Source: Enoplolaimus lenunculus (taxonomy: Eukaryota > Nematoda > Enoplea > Enoplida > Thoracostomopsidae). From it: a stretch of 64,000 nucleotides of DNA. Where the stretch lies: contig JASANG010003296.1 of the NCBI GenBank assembly GCA_030248215.1, positions 1-64,000 on the forward strand, given 5' to 3'. The notes under the pieces were generated by a model. It saw only the letters and a program-made list of their open reading frames with translations, was not told the origin of the DNA and made no database searches. Positions 21,361-34,097 of this stretch are shown here, one piece after another (the stretch's first letter is position 1; the number at the start of each line of letters is the position of its first letter). Made by a program: the position numbers and the translations under genes.

Positions 21361-22436
21361 TCCAAGAATTTTATTGAAATCGTAAAATCCCAAACTCCCA
21401 AAATCCCACCATAAACAAAAAGTATCAATTTTTTAGTTGGAAAGGTTGGATTTTGGGACGGCACTCAACTATACGTAGGCCCAATCTTGTATTAAATTTG
21501 AATTCGTTATCCGCTCTGGCTCCGGCTCCGGCCCGATATATGATTATCCGGCTCCGCTTCGTAATTTTTTGGTATCCGGTCGCACCCCTGCTCAGCAGGT
21601 TAAGGTACATTAAACATATGACGGACGCCAATAGACTCATACATGGCTGTACAGATCAAACATTTTCCAATCATTTTAGCTATGTAATTTATAAAAATAC
21701 TTCATTGATTAAAATTGTGAAAAATTTAACCATAAATTCCAGTTTAAAATTAGCCAAAACTTGTGAAATCTTTGAAACAAACTGCGAAAATCAGTCAACC
21801 TCGCAACCTGTACATCGTAAGTCGAAGTTCGGGAGTCAATTTTACTCAATATCGAATATCTTTCTTCAAAGTTATTTTAAGAAAGTACTTTTGTACAATG
21901 AATCAAAATTTTGTAAAAATAAATAATTGCAACAAAGCATTTTTTGGTCACAATTTGAACTCTGTGTAATTACGGAATTCATACTTTTTTAACAGTGAGA
22001 GATGCGTTTTGGGGGCGGCGGAAGGAATTTGAGTGATTGAGAGATAGAAAAACAAGACATATTTCTTGTGTAATTTGAGGCGCTATTTAGTTCAATTTCT
22101 CTCTACCGGATGAGATCAATCTCTTAATACTTGAGTCGAATTATCGAAATGGAAGCTGTTCCGCAGATCAGTGGCGACGCTTCCAGGCTCCACCCGCCCT
22201 CATTGACTAAATCACAATTCAATGTGCAGAGAATCATCTCACACCAGAATTTGGTGCCTCTCAGACGTTATGTTCCAAAGGTTATAAGACCTAATAGTGA
22301 TGATGGACACATCCACATTTCTACAGAGGGTTTATTAAGAAAGTCAAATAAATATGCTTATTCGTTTCACAACAACAAAGTTCAAGAGTACTATTAGTGC
22401 AATTTTTCTTTGTTTTGTCACTATTAAACTAAATTA
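21361..22436. other. Intergenic DNA, no gene
   Basis: The largest frame (157 codons, 21453-21926, +) has no recognisable motif and a biased composition; I do not call it. A patch of ctccggctccggc occurs at about 21521-21534. Confidence 0.45.
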
Positions 22437-22532
22437 CACTGCAAAAAATGGTGAGTCAAATTGACTGTCTCCGAACTCGGCTCAAGGGACTACAGAAACT
22501 GAGTAAAATTCGACTCCACCCTAGTGAACGGG
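22437..22532 (+). mobile_element. CACTGC palindromic MITE, left arm only
   Basis: TA then CACTGCAAAAAATGGTGAG and the gagtcaaattgact arm, as in the 6691 copy; the right arm is missing. Confidence 0.72.
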
Positions 22533-24555
22533 ATATATTGCATATTAAGTATTATGTATTTACGGTTGAAATATTTTGCAATTAGGCAATATCGTTCCTG
22601 GAAACGTGCATAGAACTCTTGGTCTATTTTGGCTACGGATTCAGTTGAACGAATATGTTTTGAAATTTCTGAGAGTGTTCATATACCGGTCACAGTCGCG
22701 GGTCCACATTAAATTTTAACAGTTAAAGCTCATACACTATCAATTTTAAGTTGCCTCCCAAATATAAATATTCTACGGAAGCCTTTGTGTTTAACTGCGG
22801 ATTTCAAATAATCTTCTTAAAACTCAAAATTTTATAATAATACCGTTGGAAATGAAACTTTGTTTTGGTGAAAATTCACCTCAGCCAACAGTTTGTAGGA
22901 CTTAATAATCAGTTTGAGAGAAAGAAAGAAAAGAAAGAAAAAAAGCAAAAAAAGAAAAATGAAAGAAAGAAAGAGAGAAAGAAGCAACCCAAAATTATAC
23001 TTTTTTGCAATATATTAATTTTAATACAACAAATTTTGATATTGCGTAAAATAAAATCCTAGCATATTTTCTTTTCAATTTGACTCAAACTAATGAGGGT
23101 AATTCCAAGCCTATGTTTGTGTTTCACACCAATTTTCAATTTATATCGCAGAAAACTACTAATAGTGACTGCCTCCCTGTGCGCGAAAAACTGCAGGATA
23201 TCATATTAATTTTGTTTTGATCTAAATTTGAAAATGAGTTCATTTTGAAATTTTGAAATGACAATGCTTGTAACAAAGAAATTTCTCGGTTATTTGTGTT
23301 TATTAGCGTCGTACTAAGCTTGAGTGGGCTGAAGTTTAGTTGAAAAGTAATAATTATCTGGCCCTGCTTAGAACGTATATAACGCAAAGATGTTTGGGTC
23401 GATGCTAAAAATATATGTAGGGGTGGGCAGACTGTTGCATTGAATATATTTTCACACAAACCGAACTGATACATTGTGGTAACCGTAGCATCTATCCTTG
23501 TACTTATGGCATATTTTAGTAATTATTAATTTTTACTGCTTCCAAACTTTAGATTCAAACCTGTCTCTTGTGATCCGGTGTACAAATTGTATTTAAATAG
23601 CATTATTTGGTTACTCAATTCTGTTTCGAGATCACGCCCGTTCACTTTGTTTCGATCCGATCTTGTCTGGTGCAATAACGTTGCTAAAAAGCGTTAAGCA
23701 TAAAACAATTCAACAGACTTAACTTTAGACGCATTAGAACTTTAACATGGTTAGGCAACGTTTAGTAATTCTTTCTGTTTTTAAACGAGACAAAATATGA
23801 GCACTAGCATCCTTAATAATGTTTTGGAACCTCATAGGAAGCAAGATTTAAAAAAATTATTATTTATTATGTAAAGACTCGAGTTGCGGAGGTCGTAGGC
23901 TTATTATAAAATCTTCTACAGTGTTTCGGTATATGCTCATAGTTAGAAAATAGAAATTAGCTTCGCAAAACAAGCCAATTTTTGAAAATTAATTTATAAC
24001 TAAAGTTAAAACTAAAACCTATTACAAACTGGTAATAGGCGCTGCTTACACCAAAGAATGGCAATCTTGGATATTTTTATAGAATAAACAAAATATATTA
24101 AAAGTATAACGAAAAAAGAATAACATTTGCAGGTTCATATAAAATAACGTTAAACGATCAGATTACAAACTTAAAAATAAGTTAAAATTAGTTTTCAAAC
24201 TTTTAAATTCTATACAGTGTTGAAATTTGAAGCTGGAAAGCATACTAGTACTTAGATGAATTACATAGTTATCAGAAGACATCGTGGTCAAGTTGGCTTA
24301 GGTTTTTCGATGTCTGACGACAAACTTGTAAAATTTCCTATCATTTGAAAATTTTGAGTAGAAAAATGAAATTTTTATTGAGCCATACTTGTATCCAACC
24401 TTCTGCTACAACTTTAAAAGGGGCTGTTTCAAATATATAGTTGGACCTCAAAAAATACATTTTATATACTCTATGGTAACTCCTGGAACATTCCGATCGG
24501 TGCCAAATTTCCGACTTATCACAAACAGTCAAAATATTGTCAAAATGTTTATTGA
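22533..24555. other. Intergenic DNA with a purine tract
   Basis: 22917-22990 is an AAAG/GAAA-rich purine strand. Otherwise AT-rich with short open frames lacking any motif. Confidence 0.5.
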
Positions 24556-24886
24556 TTATATCAAGAGTGGATGATGCATACTAACAAGAGTATGCAACTG
24601 GGTACATTCTGTGTAGAATAGAATGTGCCCGGCACGTGTGCGTTTTTGGCCTACCCTCCTTTATTTAGAGGAGGGGTCAAACCTATGCGAACCATGACAC
24701 TTTATCTATCAGGCAACAACTTGCTCCACTTATAATTTAATTTAGTGTTATTGCATGTAACAGCAACCCCCTCCTCTGACCAAGGGGGGGGGGTCGGCCA
24801 AAAAAGCAACGCCCGGTGGTACATTTTGTACCATGCGGAACCCAAAGAGTTTTACACTCTTGTATCACACACTCTTGATTATATAT
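24556..24886. mobile_element. Foldback element with arms of about 100 bp
   Basis: The left arm words tatatcaagagtg, acaagagt, gggtacatt and gcgtttttggcc recur inverted in the right arm as ggccaaaaaagc, acattttgtacc, actcttgt and cactcttgattata. The loop contains C- and G-runs (ccccctcctc, gggggggggg). A non-autonomous foldback transposon or a large inverted duplication. Confidence 0.6.
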
Positions 24887-25360
24887 ATTACACAAACAAC
24901 AAATTTATTGCATTCAGCGGCGTATCCAGAGAGGATATTCCCAGTCTTGATGTGTTGAAAACTTCGCGATGCAATTAGCTCAGTTAAAGCTTAATATATG
25001 TTATCTAGCGAAATAGGTGAAAATATAACTGGCTTAGAGCCAGAATTAGTAAATTTAGTTCAAAAAGCGTTTCAAAACCGTAAAATATCACAACACTAAA
25101 GGTATCTTCCGCCCGGACCGGAATATTCTGAATCTGCTAAAGATTAAGGTACGCTGATTTTAGGTTCTGGCAACTTTAAAATGATTTCAGGGTGTATAAA
25201 AGGCGGCACAACAGTTCAATGTAAACAGTTGAAAATTGGAAAGATACAACTTAGGATTAACTGCGACAGGAAATGTCCGAAATTGTTTATTTTTGAGATT
25301 CATCATTGTTCTGCTAATCAATCCAGACACGAAACGTTATCGCCATTGATTCAGTGTGTA
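24887..25360. other. Intergenic DNA, hAT-like tip fragment
   Basis: 24916-24930 reads cagcggcgtatccag, a hAT-like tip without a partner. No gene. Confidence 0.4.
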
Positions 25361-25813
25361 CTGTATTAACCCGAATAAGAGGGGGAGGGGTAATAAGAGG
25401 GGGTCCCCATTTTGAGTCCGAATCAATTAGAGTCCGTATGCCTAATAAAAGTCCGTAAGCGGATAGAGTCCCTAAATCCTAATTAGAGTCCATAAATGTC
25501 AAATAATCCTAATTGTAGCACATAAATGACTCCAGGACCAAATAACTTGAGTTCGAAACTTTAACCAAATAACTTGAGTTCGAAACTTTAAAGCGTACTT
25601 AAATTTTAAAAAGTGCAATTATCGCTCAAGCTATTGACACAAGAGAAATAAACGCATGATTCAACGGATAATTGCAGTGCCGGATATATATCAGTAACGA
25701 AAGGCGGCGGAGCGTGGGTTAAAAATAAATAAGTCTATAACCGAATAACAAGAGGGGGTACCCTCTGGATAGGCCAAATAAATATCGGTCCCCTTCCTAT
25801 TCGGGTCACTACA
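25361..25813 (-). mobile_element. Pogo-like MITE (453 bp), TA target duplication
   Basis: The ends CTGTATTAACCCGAATAAG and TATTCGGGTCACTACAG are flanked by TA (25359-25360, 25814-25815). The interior matches 6111-6538 in the opposite orientation, including the series of gagtcc words and tttaaagc. It contains a short internal tandem duplication (aataacttgagttcgaaac twice, 25542-25590). Confidence 0.87.
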
Positions 25814-26822
25814 GTACAGTCAAAACTAGACTCACACTAATCAAAAACAGCAAATGCTTTCGATCTGAACTAAAATCTTGTTAGGTTTAACCAGTAGTCT
25901 ATCTAAAAATTACTGCAGTACGGCAATTTTTGTCGCGAACCGTCTTAAGCCTAAATCTAAGCCTAGTCAAGTGCGATAATTGATAATGTTTGTGAATATA
26001 CATAAAACTCAAAAGTTGTAGAATAATTAGCTCGAAATCAATAAAAATTAATATTCAAATTACGTGCTGAACAGCAATTTAGCATAATTTCAACGCAAAT
26101 AACACCACGCATGCTAAGTAATTTTATCGCAAAACAACAAGGGCAACGTCCATTAGGGTATGATAGGATGGCTCCACATTTTTAATCTCAAAAATTCGTT
26201 TAACCCCAGAGTTTTAGGCAGGGCACAAAGTTGACACTTCTAGCTAAATTTGCGTTGCGTATTGTCTATTTAGGTTTATTAAGCGGAATGTTTATGAATA
26301 AAAATGAAAAAAAAATCGCTCTGTGTCTCACGAATTAATGTCGAAATCGACTTAGCTTTTCATAAAGTAATATAACGCGTGTTTGTGTTAAATTATGGCT
26401 TTTGATTTTCGAACAGTTTGCAGCAGGAAGTCTTTGACAATCTAACATTTTGTGCAGAGAGTCCCGAAATTTGAAATTTTGAAGTTACTAAGAGCGGAGG
26501 ATTTGGAAAAAAATTTAGTTTCTGCTTACTTGCTGCACTGCAGTCTGTAGCCAAAATCGCAATTCTGTAGAACGTTTTAAATTATTAATAATCGCAGAAA
26601 CAGTTACAAAACATTGCAATAGTGTTGCACAACTTAAGTTTTCATTGCAGCAAATATATGCAATGCGTTTGCAAACTGCACTATGCGCAATTAGCAAACG
26701 AGAATGCTTGTACGAACAACAGTGCGTAGTTGTTTTTGTACGAGAGCGTATAATAATTTTTGCATTTGAACTAATATTAAATAGTGTATTTATAGCTAAG
26801 ATTATCTTTGCTCAAAGCTATA
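25814..26822. other. Intergenic DNA with a small TTAGGC-like patch
   Basis: 25944-25970 has ttaagcctaaatctaagccta. 26520-26760 is rich in gca/tgc words (ttgcagcaaatatatgcaa) without defined ends. No gene. Confidence 0.45.
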
Positions 26823-27058
26823 GGATTGCGCTATACTTTTGTTGACGTCCGGCGCCGTCCCTCACCGTGCGTCACCCGTACGGCATCATCCGTTAGCGTA
26901 CGGCGCCGTCCGTCACCGTGCAGTATCGTACGCAAATAACTCACGTACGATAACGTATGGTACGAATGGTGACGGAGGGCGCCATACTGGTGACGGACGG
27001 CGCCGTACGGGTGACGGACGGTGACGAACGGCGCCGTACGTCTAGTTTAGCGCAACCC
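26823..27058 (+). mobile_element. GGGTTGCGCTATA MITE with CpG-rich palindromic core (236 bp)
   Basis: The ends GGATTGCGCTATAC and TAGCGCAACCC are inverted repeats. The core is built from ggcgcc, cgtacg and gtgacgga/tccgtcac words arranged as a large imperfect palindrome, in strong contrast to the AT-rich flanks. Flanked by ATA on both sides. A second full copy lies at 52041-52271. Confidence 0.8.
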
Positions 27059-28979
27059 ATATTTACGACGGATTGCAATTTGCGAAAAAATTATTTTCAG
27101 TAAACTTAGATGCATAGCTTGCTTATGAGTGATACGAAAATTCTGTAACCCAGGTTAAAGAATAAAACGTTGGGCAGAAGAATTACAACAATTCGTTAAG
27201 TTTCAATTAATGCGATAATGACAAATTTACGAGTTTCGTCAACTAAGAAACAATTAAAACATTTAACAGATCATACCCAAGTCTCAGTCTGACGCGTCTA
27301 AAACTAACCTAAGACAGTAAAAAATGAAAACTGAAACCATGAGTTGATAACCCAGCTTTTAATAGTTTAAGATTCTTTTAGTCCAAAACTATAGCAAAAG
27401 TATAACCTCTAGTTTTCACATTGAAAAATATTTAAAATACTTTACTTCTAGAATGAGTTGTTAATCTAATTACACTGTTAACATTTCTATATTCAGTAAT
27501 ATTACTAGAGCTAACAATGCTCATAGCGACGACATTGCTCTGCACTCCTCCAAATTTTGACTACAGCAGTAATTTCTGACACCTAAGCGCCGGTGCAAAC
27601 TAACTCTTAATTTAATAAGCTTCGTTAGCAACGCCACCAAGAGCTCAAAAGAATTATTTTAAATTTCTGATTATGTATAACTCAATTTTACAAAGTTACG
27701 CAATCGTTTCGACTATTCTTGGTTTAAAATTTTGAAATATGTCACATTTTCAAGTCTCAACTAGGGTCAAGGTTACCCTGGCGAGCCCCCTTCTGTACCG
27801 GATATCTTTGTACCGTTTATTGTGGCCCTGTCCGAGCCGCAAATTACTACTGTTTTAATTTAGCTGAAAAAATTCAAAAATTTACATACTGCTGCAGATT
27901 CGACTGTTTTAAAAAGTCTGAACGGGTTGAAATGTTCAGAATTTGATTTAATTTTATACAAGAGTGTCTAAAATATTTGCAAAGTTAACTGAAGCGAGAC
28001 CGCTTACAAGTAAATCACAAGAAACATTATTCTTATAGACAGCAATTTTCTTGGAAAAAAACCTGTTTTGTCAATTGCAACCAAAACTATATACAATACG
28101 TTGGGTTTGTTGCTACTTTTGGATTAAAATACATTTTATCAACTGCGAACTCTTAAACTTAATATTGGTCCTTGACAGGAACCAAACTGAACAGTCAAAC
28201 AGAAGTATTTTCAGTTAAATTTTGCACAACACCAACCAAGAAAGTTATCCGGTCGAGATAAGTTCAATACAAACAACGACTGATTGCTTCTCAATCGATC
28301 AAAATTTGAGACTCGTAGACACGAAAAAATCATTTCAAACCGCAATATCCGTCGAAATATTTTCAAATTTCATTCATATTTCAAACGATGTTTACAAATA
28401 AAACCCCTCCTATATTTTGTGTTGAAATGTAATCAATTAATCAACAAAAATGGCAACAATTTTAACGTTTTGACACTTTTGCAACAACACAAAATTGCTA
28501 AATTTGACCTGTGTACACGGTCTAGTGCCAGCCAAAGACGTGAGAATGTTTCAAAAAGTCACACCAGTCACCTTTAGTTGTGGTCTAATGAACGACATTT
28601 GAGCGTCTCGTTGTTTGATTTTTGAGGTGCAAACAGGACGCTGGACGTCGAGATTTGTGACAGGTATAGTTTTATTGAAACGAATTGAAGTCAAATTTAT
28701 AAACTTTTACTATTACGACGTGTCATTTTAATCTTGGACTTGAATCAAGTAGACGAAATGTCACTGCAAACAAGTAAAGGTATTTTCAACTGTATCCAGC
28801 ACTTTTAGTTTTGGGATCGGAAACAAGCGAATTGTGATTTTTCTTGATGTGAAATTTAACTTTAAAGTAGGTTATTTTAAGTGCAAAAATGGCAAAAAAA
28901 GAAATGCTTATTGTTCACTGTGTGCTCTCTAAAACCTTAAACTAACATGATTAAAGTTTAAGCTAATCCTGCAGCATAA
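27059..28979. other. Intergenic DNA, nothing recognised
   Basis: AT-rich. The longest frame (97 codons at 28284) has no motif. No RNA gene seen. Confidence 0.45.
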
Positions 28980-29120
28980 GGGTTGCGATATACTTTACTA
29001 AGCCGGACGCCGACGCGCGCCTCGTGCGGTAATTTTTAATAAAACGTGCGATGCTCGGCCCAATATTTTCATCGTGCTACGCGCCGGTGTCCAGCAGCGT
29101 ACTGCGAGTATAAAGCAACC
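28980..29120 (+). mobile_element. GGGTTGCG MITE, short variant (141 bp)
   Basis: The ends GGGTTGCGATATACTTTAC and GAGTATAAAGCAACC are inverted repeats, with a CpG-rich core (gccggacgccgacgcgcgcc). Confidence 0.7.
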
Positions 29121-30077
29121 GTTAAACTAGCTTTTTAGAATAACTAAACAAACCGGTAGGTTTTTACGCTTAAATTCATTTAAAATCGTACATATTTTTA
29201 GCGTAAGCTAACCTTAATGTTTTATTAGATACACGTCATTTCCGGGCTGCACTTGTTACTTAAACCAAAAATAAGGTTAACTGAAACTAGTGTTGACCTT
29301 AAAAATATTATACTAAGTTAAGCCAATGATCCAAGTTTAGTTAGTCTGTCCGGCCATTTAAGTTTTACTTAAACTAACATTCAAGTTTAGTTAAGCTATA
29401 ATTTAAGTTTAAGTTTTTGCACAAGTTAAAGTTACAATGCTTATATATTGCAAACTGGTGATAGTTGCGCTACAAACATTTAAAAACAGCGATCAAAGAC
29501 TTGAAATCATTTTTACAACAACTTTTGCGTGAATAATTTTTCAAGTTTCCGAATTTTAACTCAAAGTTCAATTTAAAATTAAAAACTTTCCGAGTTGAAA
29601 TGTTGTGACAAACACTTTCAAGCTATTTTCTAAGTATCAATTTATAGACGTTAGACAGTACAGACAGAGTATCATAATTGATTCAATATACCTCGTCATA
29701 ATAAGTTAACAACGGTATTGTTAAGCAAACAAGGCATTGAAACTACCCGCAGTAAAAATTTAGCCATACAGCGAAATGGTAAGTTTTCAATAGAGTTATA
29801 TTATTTACCATAGAAAATTAGTCTTAGTAAATAGTTATAGACTAGACAAAACTACTAAACATCAACATCGTGTGTGATCTGTTTACTATCTATGCTTGTA
29901 GCTAATGGATGCAGGCACACTTTATTCTCATCGGAGACGAAGTGGGAGCTACAAGCAGATATGGAAATATACTGATTGATCATCATGGATACCAAAATGT
30001 ACAATAAGTAAACGGGGCACAGTGGACGGAATCAGTTAATTTCTAAAAACAATTATCGATACCTGTGATCTTTTACC
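29121..30077. other. Intergenic DNA, no gene
   Basis: Several aacttaaatt/ttaagttta words (29225-29430) suggest an old repeat, also seen at 51110-51280. No coding frame. Confidence 0.45.
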
Positions 30078-30255
30078 GGCCTGTGGTGAACGTTACTTGG
30101 AGGGGCGTACCATTTTCTCGCGCGGCGGGCGGGGCGCGAGAGTACTACAGCGTACGCTCAAACGTTGGTCTAATTTTTATTAGGCTTAGGCCTAGGCTTA
30201 GATATAGGCTTAGCCTAACGTCGACGTTAAGGCTTTGAAATACGCGTATACCACT
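30078..30255 (-). mobile_element. TTAGGC-MITE, divergent third subfamily
   Basis: Starts GGCCTGTGGTGAACGTTACTT with ggaggggcgtacc, carries a GC-rich insert (gcgcggcgggcggggcgcgag) and then ttaggcttaggcctaggctta. The right part resembles 54040-54090. Ends are uncertain. Confidence 0.5.
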
Positions 30256-30477
30256 GGCACGCTTCGCAAAGCATCTTTGGCCCACTCAGTTGTATTTTTT
30301 ATTTTACTATTGAGAATATTTCATTAAAATCATTTCAACGCCAAAATTTTAAATATTCTAGATCGACCCCTAATTGTTTACAATGAACGACCCACTGTGA
30401 TTGGCAATGCTTCAAGACGCTCTCAAGCTTAACGTATCTTGTAGTACCAAACTTACGGTATATAAAGCCATTGTAGC

Positions 30478-30551
30478 GAAAAGTTAGCTCAGTGGTTCGA
30501 GCAGCGGACCGGTGACCCGTACGGTCGTGGGTTCGAGCCCCACCGCATTCG
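30478..30551 (+). tRNA. tRNA-like gene or pseudogene (Thr-like GGT in anticodon position)
   Basis: The A box TTAGCTCAGTGG and B box GGTTCGAGCCC are both intact. The D stem GCTC/GAGC and T stem GTGGG/CCCAC pair fully, and the length is 74 nt. The anticodon arm GCGGA/CCCGT pairs mostly, but base 33 is C rather than T, and the acceptor stem has only its three outer pairs. A tatataaa lies just upstream. It could be a pol III-transcribed relic or a SINE head rather than a working tRNA. Confidence 0.45.
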
Positions 30552-30916
30552 GAGCAAAATTTTCGAGAAGGGCTCTATATGATACTGCTTAACTTAGAAT
30601 TGATGAAAATATATTAAATGCTTATTATGCATGCTGCATTTAGCTAAAATATACTCTCTCTAATAAAATCTCACAGAACTAGACATCCGAAAAAATACAA
30701 CATAAATGTGAGAAACGGGGGGTAAAATATCTCGCCCCCTATTTCCGTTTCAGTTTTCAACAACCTTATTTAATGATTGCATCTAAATAGAAAAATAGCA
30801 ACGTTTCTAAATAATATTTCAAAAGCTTCATAACGGATGCTGTACGTAAACAGCAAACTGCATTTTGCATTTCAGTATTGCGTGTGTCATGCACTCTGTG
30901 TTCTAGTTGAAATACG

Positions 30917-31090
30917 CAGCGGCGGATCCAGAAATTTGGAACGGGGTTTCCACAATATAAAATATTAAAATAGAAACTCGCGAGCGAAGCGACCGAGAAG
31001 TCAAAGCCTTTGTTTCTAGTCTCCGTTGGCTGGCAAGGCTTGGGTGCCCCCTTTATAACCGCAAGCGAAAATGAGGGAACTTTTTTGTCG
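30917..31090 (+). mobile_element. hAT-like element fragment
   Basis: Begins CAGCGGCGGATCCAGAAATTT and continues with aactcgcgagcgaagcgaccgagaagtcaaa, words shared with 33354-33500 and 37377-37470. The right end is not found. The open frame across it on the minus strand is not a host gene. Confidence 0.6.
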
Positions 31091-31420
31091 AATTTGAGGC
31101 GATTACCGCAAGGATTATTGAGTTCAATGATTTCAATGCCTCTAAAACTATCGCGGTCAGCCATAAAGTTGATCGTAATTTTGTTGTAGCGAAATGGAGT
31201 TCGAAGGCTCAGCGAAACTCGGTTTCGTAAAATTAGAAAATTTTTCGCAAGAAAATATCATATCGAAAATATAAAAAATTAAGGAACACAACTTTAGGGT
31301 AAACACATATTATAGCGCACTTGAGAGACGGAGGTGAACCTAAAAAAAGATCAGAAGGGTCTTTTACCATTCGGTGTCTAAATGCAGCATTCACTATTGC
31401 AATAATTTAACGCTTACACA
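31091..31420. other. Intergenic DNA, no gene
   Basis: Contains the start region of the minus-strand frame that overlaps the hAT-like fragment; no motif. Confidence 0.4.
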
Positions 31421-31587
31421 AGCGGGCTGGCAAAAGTCATGACACGCATGTTTTACTGTACGCTATATATGTGCCAATTTTCTGAAGAGAAAAAATTGTA
31501 CGGTAGGAACCAAATCATTTTATCACAAAAACTACCCTGACTGGGAGGGCGTACGCCTCTTTTCCGCCCCCTCTGAATCCGGTAGTG
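31421..31587 (+). mobile_element. hAT-like MITE, left end lost
   Basis: Matches 19709-19897 (ggctggcaaaagt, tgccaattttctgaagag, gggcgtacgcc) and ends ctctgaatccggtagtg. Confidence 0.62.
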
Positions 31588-32220
31588 GCTTACACGATAC
31601 TTACTGCTTGTGTTGGGCCGACGCCACAAATTACCACATTCTCAAATTCAACTTTTGGAAATTTTTCACCGATCCTAAAACAAAGTGCAGATCTTAAAGA
31701 CAATTTGAATGTTTTATCAAAAACTTGCAAAATATTGCACCTGTAGCTAACACAGAAATGTGTCAATTTTCAAAATTTGTTAGCTAATTATGGGTTTATA
31801 ACCAAGATGCCCTTGAAAACCAACCGTTAATCTGGTTGAACAGCAATCGCTAGCTGTAATGTAGACACCGATCACAAGCTGTAATGCAGTAATAAAAACA
31901 ACTCTTTGATAATGTCAGTAACAAAATTACTACCAAAATTTAATTGTAATGTTTACAACTTAATAATGGCAGCAATAAAATATTTCGTTGTTACTCTGGA
32001 CGTAATATATGCCATAGGCACCCTTGGTTCTCAGCGTCTCAGATTTCGGATACCTCTTGGCAATCGTGTGAATAACGAGCGTAGCCGGCTAATTTAAAAC
32101 CCGAATCTATAAACCAAATAATGTATATTTTAAACGCTTCTTGTTCACTTCGCTCACGACGTTTTTACTCGCAGTTATAGTTACAAAAATTTTATTGCCC
32201 AAATTTGTTGTTATTATTAT
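31588..32220. other. Intergenic DNA, no gene
   Basis: A small inverted word pair (caagctgtaatg and tagctgtaatg) lies at about 31850-31885. Nothing else recognised. Confidence 0.4.
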
Positions 32221-32354
32221 GATTAGTGTATGGAACGGGGCCGTAACAGTAGTATAGCATATTTCTAAGCCTAAGCAAAAAATAGTCTAAAACGTAAATT
32301 TACTTTATTGTATTCTCGCCGAAAAACGGTCCGCCCCTGATCTTTACATGTGCC
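32221..32354 (+). mobile_element. TTAGGC-MITE copy, GGCGGAAC subfamily (134 bp)
   Basis: gggccgtaacagtagtata, a single ctaagcctaagc, aaaaaatagtctaaa, then gcccctgatctttacatgtgcc. Flanked by ATTATTAT on both sides, although the flank is itself ATT-rich. Confidence 0.7.
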
Positions 32355-32420
32355 ATTATTATTTATTATCATTATCATTATTATTATTATTAATATTATT
32401 AATATTATTATTATCTATCG
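32355..32420 (+). repeat. (ATT)n microsatellite
   Basis: Imperfect att/tta repeats directly following the MITE. Confidence 0.85.
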
Positions 32421-33353
32421 ATCCAAATACGTTAAACAGGATAACCATATCAACTAGTGTTATATCGTAATACAGCAGGTTACAAACCCGAAATTGACAT
32501 TAACGTTTGCAAGCGAGGAAGCAATTGTCTCAATACAAAATAAAAGTGTAAAATCATCTTTCGCTTTAATGCCTGGCCGCAAAGGTCGTCCGCCGTCTCT
32601 TAGATGGCTCAACATAAAATAGAGCCGCTAGTCGAGCTAATATATCAATCGATTTGCTGTAGGTCTCATACCTCCCTCGATGTTTTTCTACAGTGAATCA
32701 CAGCTGCCATGATCTTTTAATCTTCAAACATTCCAACAACTGACAGTTTAAATGTTGTGTTCAAATGTAAAATATTTCAAAAATCAGGTGGAAAATAGAT
32801 TTGTATTTGTCAAATATGCTTGTACAAAATCCAAAATATAAAAAATATTTTCAACAAGAAAAATTACAGATTTCAAATTGCATTTTAATCCGTGGAGTGT
32901 CTGGCGCCTTTGCGAATCTGAATGGGTACCGGGTTCTACGCTTTGCACCCCCAACAAAGATTGCATCCCTCACTGGAGTGTGAACAAAACCAGAATTTTG
33001 TATTAATGTTTAGTACTTAAAGTGCGTTTGTATTCTTGCTTGTTTCGCCTGCGGTTTTTTACCATTTTACTGTGTGCGAAACCTGTCCAAATTTTTAGGA
33101 CCTGCCTAGCGTCTAGCACCAGGGGATTTTACGGCAGGAATTTGGCTTCGCAAACGAATATGATTTCGACAGAAAACATTTGTCAGCGAAGCACTGTGAG
33201 CTAGAATGTTTTTGGACCCCTTTACCCTAGCAAGACATTGATTCCAAACCCTGTTAAATTGTCTATTTTTCTCTCACATTTTTTGACATAAATATCCTCT
33301 GTTTAACTATCCCTCTGGCACAGCTAGATGTCGCAGCACAACATATCTACGTC
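32421..33353. other. Intergenic DNA, no gene
   Basis: Short open frames on both strands with no motif. Confidence 0.45.
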
Positions 33354-33500
33354 CAGTGCCGGAAAAGGCAGGGGGTTCCCCTCAAATTCCAGGGTGGAGG
33401 CTCCAAACTCGCGAGCGAGAAGCCAGACGCATTTTGAAATTTAAGCGATTTTTGTTTCAACCGGTTGGGGTTTGGGCCCCTTTAGGTGTGGGTCGACCCC
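33354..33500 (+). mobile_element. hAT-like element fragment
   Basis: CAGTGCCGG tip, then caaactcgcgagcgagaagcc and gtttgggcccctttaggtg, shared with 30917 and 37377. Confidence 0.5.
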
Positions 33501-33911
33501 AAATGGAGGTATTCTGGGTGGCTGCTTCTGCCCTGTCTACGTCAGTCGATTTTAAAATGTCAGTGTAAAACATACGCTTTTAAAGCGTATTTTCTTTAAA
33601 AAATGTTTTAAAAGACCTTTAATTTTTAATCGGTTTAAATTCCGTTTGGTTAACAAATTAAATGCCAAATCTTTAAAGAGTTGTAGTAAAATTTTGATAT
33701 TTTCAAGCTAACGACACAAACGAGTTCGAAACACGTCTGGCTATTGTAGCCGGCCCGTGACTAATCCTAGGCTTAGGACTTATTCTCGCTCCGCAGTAGA
33801 AACTTTTCCTCTATCTAAATTTGCAGCGTTTCGCATTCTTGCTGACAGGATATATTACAAATTGCTACTGAATTAGCTAAAGTATTTATGTGAGAAATAA
33901 TTAAGAACTTG

Positions 33912-34097
33912 GGCCTGTGTAACTTTTACGGCCGTAACAGTAGATTAAACGTATTCCTAAGCCTAAGTCTAAGCCTAAGCGTTTACAAAAGCGTATTCCT
34001 AAGCTTAAGCCTAAGCAAAAAGATGTAGTCTAGAATGTAAGCCTACTCTTTTACAGACCCGCCAGAAACCGGGACGGCCCTAAAAGTAACATAGGCC
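33912..34097 (+). mobile_element. TTAGGC-MITE copy (186 bp), perfect 8-bp TSD
   Basis: The ends GGCCTGTGTAACTTTTACGG and CCTAAAAGTAACATAGGCC are inverted repeats. Two cctaag arrays lie inside, separated by gtttacaaaagcgtattc. AGAACTTG is duplicated exactly (33904-33911, 34098-34105). Confidence 0.92.

Noticed and set aside
21453-21926. Open frame of 157 codons
   Set aside because: No signal, domain or similarity, and its composition follows the AT-rich background.
30766-31164. Host gene of 132 codons on the minus strand
   Set aside because: Its right half overlaps a hAT-like repeat whose words recur at 33354 and 37377; no protein motif.
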